Of a DNA stretch of 7,850 nucleotides, positions 6,535-7,850 are shown piece by piece. The DNA lies in assembly GCA_002440145.1 (NCBI GenBank), contig DJRS01000023.1, forward strand, positions 1 through 7,850. Reading direction: 5' to 3'. This stretch comes from Verrucomicrobia bacterium UBA6354. GTDB lineage: Bacteria; Verrucomicrobiota; Kiritimatiellia; RFP12; UBA1067. Each line of letters begins with the position of its first letter. The first letter of the stretch is position 1. Both the position numbers and the translations under genes were made by a program. Below the pieces are notes generated by a model that made no database searches, was not told where the DNA came from, and worked only from the letters and a program-made list of their open reading frames with translations.

Positions 6535-7850
6535 ACGTCCTGAAACTGTTCGCGCTCGCCCTCGCGTCCGCCGCGCCCGCCGCGGCGTGCGCCGGGGAGG
6601 CGAACGACGGCAAGGCCTCGCCGTTCGGCATGTGCCACGGGTCGGTCTACCAGGATCTCTCCGAGCGCAAGACGCTCACGTTCGGGCAGAAGAAGAACCT
6701 CGCCGAACATGGCGTACGCTGGGTGCGGGCCGACCTGCGCCCAGCCTGGCAGCCCTGGCGGATGGAGAACGGCCGACGCGTCTGGAACTTCGACCACGCC
6801 ATCCAGCAGGCCAACCAGGCGAAGAACCTCGGGCTGAACATGCTCTGCCTGCTCAACACGACCCCGGACTGGATGAACCCGATCCCCGACCACCTGGACG
6901 AGTGGACGAACTTCGTCCATCAGGCCGTTGTCGCCATGAAGGGGCGCACGGACTACTTCGAAGTGTGGAACGAGGAGAACTTCACCTCGACGAACCTTTG
7001 GGGCACTGCGGACAAGACGGGGCATCCGCAGAACTACACGAAGTGCCTGAACGCGGCCTACCGGGCGATCAAGGCGGCGAATCCGCGCGCGACCGTCGTC
7101 TACGGCGGCACGACGCACGTCCCGCTGGAGTTCATCCGCACCTGCAACGAGGCGGGGGCGCTCTACGACGCGATGAACGTGCATCCGTACATGCCCGACA
7201 CCCTGCCCGAATGCGGCCTGCGCGACATCCTGCTGCGCCTGAAGAAGGTGATGCGCGAGACGGGTCGCGGCGACGTGCCGATCTGGGTCACGGAAATCGG
7301 CTGGTCGACGTCGCCCCAGCGTCCGAGTTCGTTCCTGAAGGACGTGTTCAATCCGGCGTTCAAGGCCCTTGGCATGGACCCGTCGAAACTGACGCTGACG
7401 ATGGTCAAGGGAGTTTCGAGCGAGGTGCGCGACTTCAGGGAGCGTCTGCCCAAGTTCGCCGCGTACCACATGGTGGACCCGTGGGACATCGACAAGCTGG
7501 ACGTCCGGAAATATCCGGTTCTCCTGCCCGTCGCCAGCGAATGGGGCATCGCCAGCACGCGCCAGCCGGTCATCGACTACGTCCGCCGCGGCGGCGTGGT
7601 CGTCTTCCCGGAAAGCTTCGTCTACAACGCCACGAGCAAGCTCTGCGACGATTTCGGCAACCTGCTGCCGGGATCGCTGGACAAGATCGATGTCCGCAAG
7701 GAACTCGGATTGCGCGTGGACGCGACATGGACGGCGCCCGTGACGGTGACGTCAAACGTCACGTTCTCGCTCGACAAACCCTACCAGACGAAGTGCTACG
7801 GCCACAGGTTCACCCACTATCTGACGGCGCAGTGGTTGCCGAAGGACGTC
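6522..7850 (+). CDS. Secreted clan GH-A (GH39/GH5-like) glycosidase with Rossmann/GATase-like domain, 3' truncated by the window
   Basis: An open frame of 443 codons runs to the right edge without a stop. The ATG at 6522 is chosen because a signal peptide follows at once (KLFALALASAAPAAA, cleavage likely after ACA at residue 24). Barrel strands can be placed at 35-41, 65-72 (VRWVRADL), 105-111, 145-153 (FEVWNEEN), 190-196, 215-223 (YDAMNVHPY) and 253-261 (PIWVTEIGW). E151 is the likely acid/base and E258 the nucleophile, 107 residues apart as in retaining GH39/GH5-type enzymes. The usual NEP is NEE here. From about 290 the chain becomes Rossmann/GATase-like, with KYPVLLPVA (330-338) and DYVRRGGVVVFPE, resembling the second domain of GH42 beta-galactosidases. 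Only one strand-helix unit (290-312) separates E258 from that domain. The substrate is unknown. It probably acts with gene 2. Confidence 0.8.
   Translation, partial: MRQVNVLKLFALALASAAPAAACAGEANDGKASPFGMCHGSVYQDLSERKTLTFGQKKNLAEHGVRWVRADLRPAWQPWRMENGRRVWNFDHAIQQANQAKNLGLNMLCLLNTTPDWMNPIPDHLDEWTNFVHQAVVAMKGRTDYFEVWNEENFTSTNLWGTADKTGHPQNYTKCLNAAYRAIKAANPRATVVYGGTTHVPLEFIRTCNEAGALYDAMNVHPYMPDTLPECGLRDILLRLKKVMRETGRGDVPIWVTEIGWSTSPQRPSSFLKDVFNPAFKALGMDPSKLTLTMVKGVSSEVRDFRERLPKFAAYHMVDPWDIDKLDVRKYPVLLPVASEWGIASTRQPVIDYVRRGGVVVFPESFVYNATSKLCDDFGNLLPGSLDKIDVRKELGLRVDATWTAPVTVTSNVTFSLDKPYQTKCYGHRFTHYLTAQWLPKDV

Noticed and set aside
6573..6596. Lipoprotein signal in gene 3 (AAAC at residues 20-23)
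   Set aside because: The -3 position is Ala rather than Leu, Val or Ile, and an ordinary signal peptidase I site (ACA) is present at the same place, so a lipobox is weakly supported.

Overview
The window is GC-rich bacterial DNA that is almost entirely coding on the + strand. It holds three consecutive genes for large secreted proteins, preceded by about 570 bases of leader with no convincing gene. Three features suggest the PVC group (Kiritimatiellota, Lentisphaerota or Verrucomicrobiota), probably a polysaccharide degrader from gut or sediment: secreted beta-helix proteins with 'choice-of-anchor Q'-type ends, very large multidomain glycosidases with a CBM9-like tail, and AAAGGA ribosome binding sites. 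This placement is inferred from protein style, not from a marker gene.

Layout. Positions 1-574 are non-coding and rich in small structures: two copies of a 15-mer at the left edge, overlapping inverted repeats at 80-132, a 16-bp perfect palindrome at 201-216, an exact 19-bp tandem duplication at 238-275 carrying a -10-like hexamer in each copy, a GC hairpin at 328-349, a run of ten C at 410-419 and a 10-bp palindrome at 483-492. Gene 1 (575-3289) encodes a secreted right-handed beta-helix protein built as an internal duplication. Gene 2 (3319-6534) encodes a secreted glycosidase-like protein with a lectin-like N-terminal domain, an Ig-like domain, a clan GH-A-like TIM barrel, further beta-sandwich domains and a CBM9-like C-terminus. 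Gene 3 (6522 to beyond the right edge) encodes a second secreted clan GH-A-like barrel joined to a Rossmann/GATase-like domain.

The genes are tightly packed (29-bp gap, then a 13-bp overlap), have no terminator between them, and each begins with a signal peptide. They look like one operon for extracytoplasmic attack on a complex glycan: the beta-helix protein would bind or cleave a polysaccharide and the two glycosidases would trim it. No transporter, regulator or sulfatase is visible, and the substrate cannot be read from the sequence.

The points most worth a second look are the apparently incomplete barrel/Rossmann junction in gene 3, the poly-C tract inside a possible promoter spacer, the 19-bp promoter-like duplication, the duplicated architecture of gene 1, and the unassigned catalytic domain of gene 2.
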